From positions 62,001 through 126,000 of the forward strand of contig JANSLP010000024.1 in the NCBI GenBank assembly GCA_029298735.1: a stretch of 64,000 nt of DNA, written 5' to 3'. Both the position numbers and the translations under genes were made by a program. The notes under the pieces are model-generated. The model did no database searches. It saw only the letters and a list, made by a program, of their open reading frames with translations, and was not told the DNA's origin. Positions 62,290-64,000 of this stretch are shown piece after piece. This stretch comes from Ophiostoma sp. CBS 140.51 (taxonomy: Eukaryota > Ascomycota > Sordariomycetes > Ophiostomatales > Ophiostomataceae). Every line of letters begins with the position of its first letter. The stretch's first letter is position 1.

Positions 62290-63981
62290 TTAATCATTGT
62301 GAGAGTCATCACTGCCTGTGGACGTAGTCTGCCATAGCCACTGCGACTGGACCGACATTTGCATCGACTGCGGAAGCTGTTCCAATAGTCCTTGGGACGG
62401 CTTGGGCGGGAGGAACCTCTTCTTCTGCACAGGACGCGCCAATTGCTGCTGATGTTGCTGTTTCTGCTGAGGCTTCGGCTTCAAGTTGATGCAGTGAATT
62501 CGGTCCTGGTATGTCCGGTGCCGTTCTTGTAGAGTCTCGACTAGTTGTTCACCGTAGCGGGTGCGGTCCTGGACCGGTGCCTGGCGCATAAATTGGTGAA
62601 GGTGCTGTGGGAGTTGCGACGATGACGAAGGTGTCGACGATGTCCTCGGCGGAGTCGTTCTTCTCTTTGGTACAGCCACTTTTTGCTTCTCTATCAATGC
62701 ATCCATCTCACGAATAAACCCCCGCAGTGGAGGGAGTCTCTCAGGAGCATGCGGTCCAGGTTTCTGGGGATGAAGTCGAGGAAGGTTCGGGCCCTTGGGT
62801 TTCTTGGTACCAGCTGGTGGACAGTCGGCTGTTCTCTGCTTCTGATTTTGAAGAGGATTGGACGGACCCCTTGATTCGGCTCGAGGGCAGACGGGAGACG
62901 GAATGAGAGCGCCTTGCCGCATCTCCATTATCAACTCTCGGTGATGGCTGCCGCTACTGCCAGACCGATTCTTCCCAGATGTCGTGGATTTAATGAGTGT
63001 AGAAGACGACGACATGGAAGGTGATGTAGAAGAAGATGTCCTTCTGCGTCGCTCACGGGAGCTAGATGCGGGCCGGGCCGGCTCCTTCCCTTTCTTCTCT
63101 TTGTTTTCTTTGTTCTGACGACCGGCGTTCTTTTGTGTTTGCGTGCTCTCCTCTTCATCTTCCGTCTCGTTATCATCGACGACTTGTCTTTGTACGCGTT
63201 CTAACCGAGCCACTCTCGCCCCACGCTCTGCTTCAAGTCGTGCATCGTCCGCCTCGACGTCAGGCCCAGGCATCGTAAAAACTTGCCCCTTCAAAGGGCT
63301 CAGTACCACTTCCAGCGTGTCCATCCTGCTATAGCTAAAATACGTCAACCCGCTGCCAATAAACTCTGGCGGTGCACCGGGGCCCACCTCGGGGCCGACG
63401 TGCACAATCAGCTTGCGCGGCAGGGCCAGCAACGGCAAAGGCTGGGAGACGGGCAGGGAGAGTGTCGTGTTGGCCGGCCACATCAAAGGCACCGAAGAAA
63501 TGGGCGTGCGTCGGCAGTACCACTTGCCGTGGATGAGGCGGGAGACGTGGGCGACGAGATGGCCAGTTTCGGTTGCGATAGATGGCGTATTGGATCCCAG
63601 CCTCGCCTCGGGACAGACAAGACTGATGGCCTTGGTGACCTCAATAGGGGTGTTGTTAGGTGGTGTCAACAGAAAGTGATAGCGACTGCTGAGGCGGACA
63701 AGTTCACGCACGGGCAGTGGCTCGTATGCAGAGATGCGAATGGGTTTTGGTGGCCCCGAAGGAAGCAGTGGAATGGCATTCGTACGCAGCTTCTGGGGCT
63801 GGGCAGAGTCCGCGGGCGGCGTAGGCATGCCACTGGCAGGAGAAGCTTCCTCGTCTACCCACAGACATAGCTGGGCCACGTCCACTATCCCATCGCTAGA
63901 CAGCAAAACTTTGCGGCCGTTGGGACAGTACAGCACGTAAGAAGTTGTCTCGTTCTGTTGCATTGTTGTCATTGTCGTCAT
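62290..63981 (-). CDS. Hypothetical protein with structured N-terminal half and basic Gln-rich C-terminus
   Basis: This single exon encodes 563 residues from the ATG at 63981; further in-frame ATGs lie at codons 4 and 7. The first 250 residues look globular: TSYVLYCPNGRKVLLSSDG, then IRISAYEPLPVRELVRLSSR, HVSRLIHGKWYCRRTPISS and LTYFSYSRMDTLEVVLSPLK. An acidic and then basic disordered region with Ser/Arg and Gln tracts follows, including a helical LEAERGARVARLERVQRQVVDD. I do not recognise the family. Stable coding composition across 1.7 kb without stops supports a real gene. The upstream region lies outside the window. Confidence 0.78.
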   Translation of the reverse strand: MTTMTTMQQNETTSYVLYCPNGRKVLLSSDGIVDVAQLCLWVDEEASPASGMPTPPADSAQPQKLRTNAIPLLPSGPPKPIRISAYEPLPVRELVRLSSRYHFLLTPPNNTPIEVTKAISLVCPEARLGSNTPSIATETGHLVAHVSRLIHGKWYCRRTPISSVPLMWPANTTLSLPVSQPLPLLALPRKLIVHVGPEVGPGAPPEFIGSGLTYFSYSRMDTLEVVLSPLKGQVFTMPGPDVEADDARLEAERGARVARLERVQRQVVDDNETEDEEESTQTQKNAGRQNKENKEKKGKEPARPASSSRERRRRTSSSTSPSMSSSSTLIKSTTSGKNRSGSSGSHHRELIMEMRQGALIPSPVCPRAESRGPSNPLQNQKQRTADCPPAGTKKPKGPNLPRLHPQKPGPHAPERLPPLRGFIREMDALIEKQKVAVPKRRTTPPRTSSTPSSSSQLPQHLHQFMRQAPVQDRTRYGEQLVETLQERHRTYQDRIHCINLKPKPQQKQQHQQQLARPVQKKRFLPPKPSQGLLEQLPQSMQMSVQSQWLWQTTSTGSDDSHND

Positions 63982-64000
63982 TGTTGGTCGTCCGACGCGC

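Noticed and set aside
1..64000. CRISPR array, rRNA, or autonomous transposon
   Set aside because: No regularly spaced repeats, rRNA cores, transposase or reverse-transcriptase motifs were found on either strand.

Overview
The window is nuclear DNA of a filamentous ascomycete (Pezizomycotina). A Sordariomycete is most likely, and an Ophiostomatales/Sporothrix-like fungus is only a guess. The reasons are short GT-AG introns of 52-71 nt, many single-exon genes, GC-rich coding DNA with AT-richer spacers, and typical fungal families: a siderophore/H+ symporter, Zn2Cys6 and C2H2 regulators, an Lsb/Pin3-type SH3 protein, an Ivy1-like protein and a GPI-type aspartyl protease. I found no convincing tRNA, rRNA, CRISPR array or autonomous transposon.

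Layout. The left edge may hold the last codons of a truncated gene. Bases about 385-985 form a degenerate inverted repeat. A siderophore transporter (minus strand, 1264-3144) is followed by a 9.4-kb stretch without a recognisable gene, which carries GATA motifs and small palindromes. From 12.5 to 27.4 kb the genes are dense: an SH3/prion-like Lsb/Pin3 homolog, a Zn2Cys6 regulator, a PhyH-type dioxygenase, an MFS transporter, a dimethylformamidase large-subunit-like protein, a decayed F-box-like pseudogene and a GPI-anchored aspartyl protease. The regulator, dioxygenase, transporter and amidohydrolase-like gene lie next to each other and look like a small catabolic or detoxification cluster acting on an N-substituted amide or related compound. 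From 28.5 to 49 kb come a large conserved fungal protein of unknown function, the exosome subunit Rrp40 (divergent from it), a C2H2 zinc-finger protein with an N-terminal membrane segment, an Ivy1-like protein and a low-complexity Pro- and Ser/Asp-rich protein. The last 15 kb is sparse: one small Cys-rich protein near 55 kb and one hypothetical protein at the right edge, separated by gene-free stretches of 5.9 and 7.1 kb.

The most striking observation is in the C2H2 gene. Directly after its TAG stop, in the same reading frame, 79 further sense codons encode two more zinc fingers with all eight zinc ligands intact. This suggests stop-codon readthrough, a facultative in-frame intron, or a very recent nonsense mutation in a five-finger, membrane-tethered regulator. 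Other points of interest are the four-gene cluster, two inverted-repeat structures (about 385-985 and 44985-45130), the F-box pseudogene whose two stops both fit C-to-T changes, and the long gene-free stretches.
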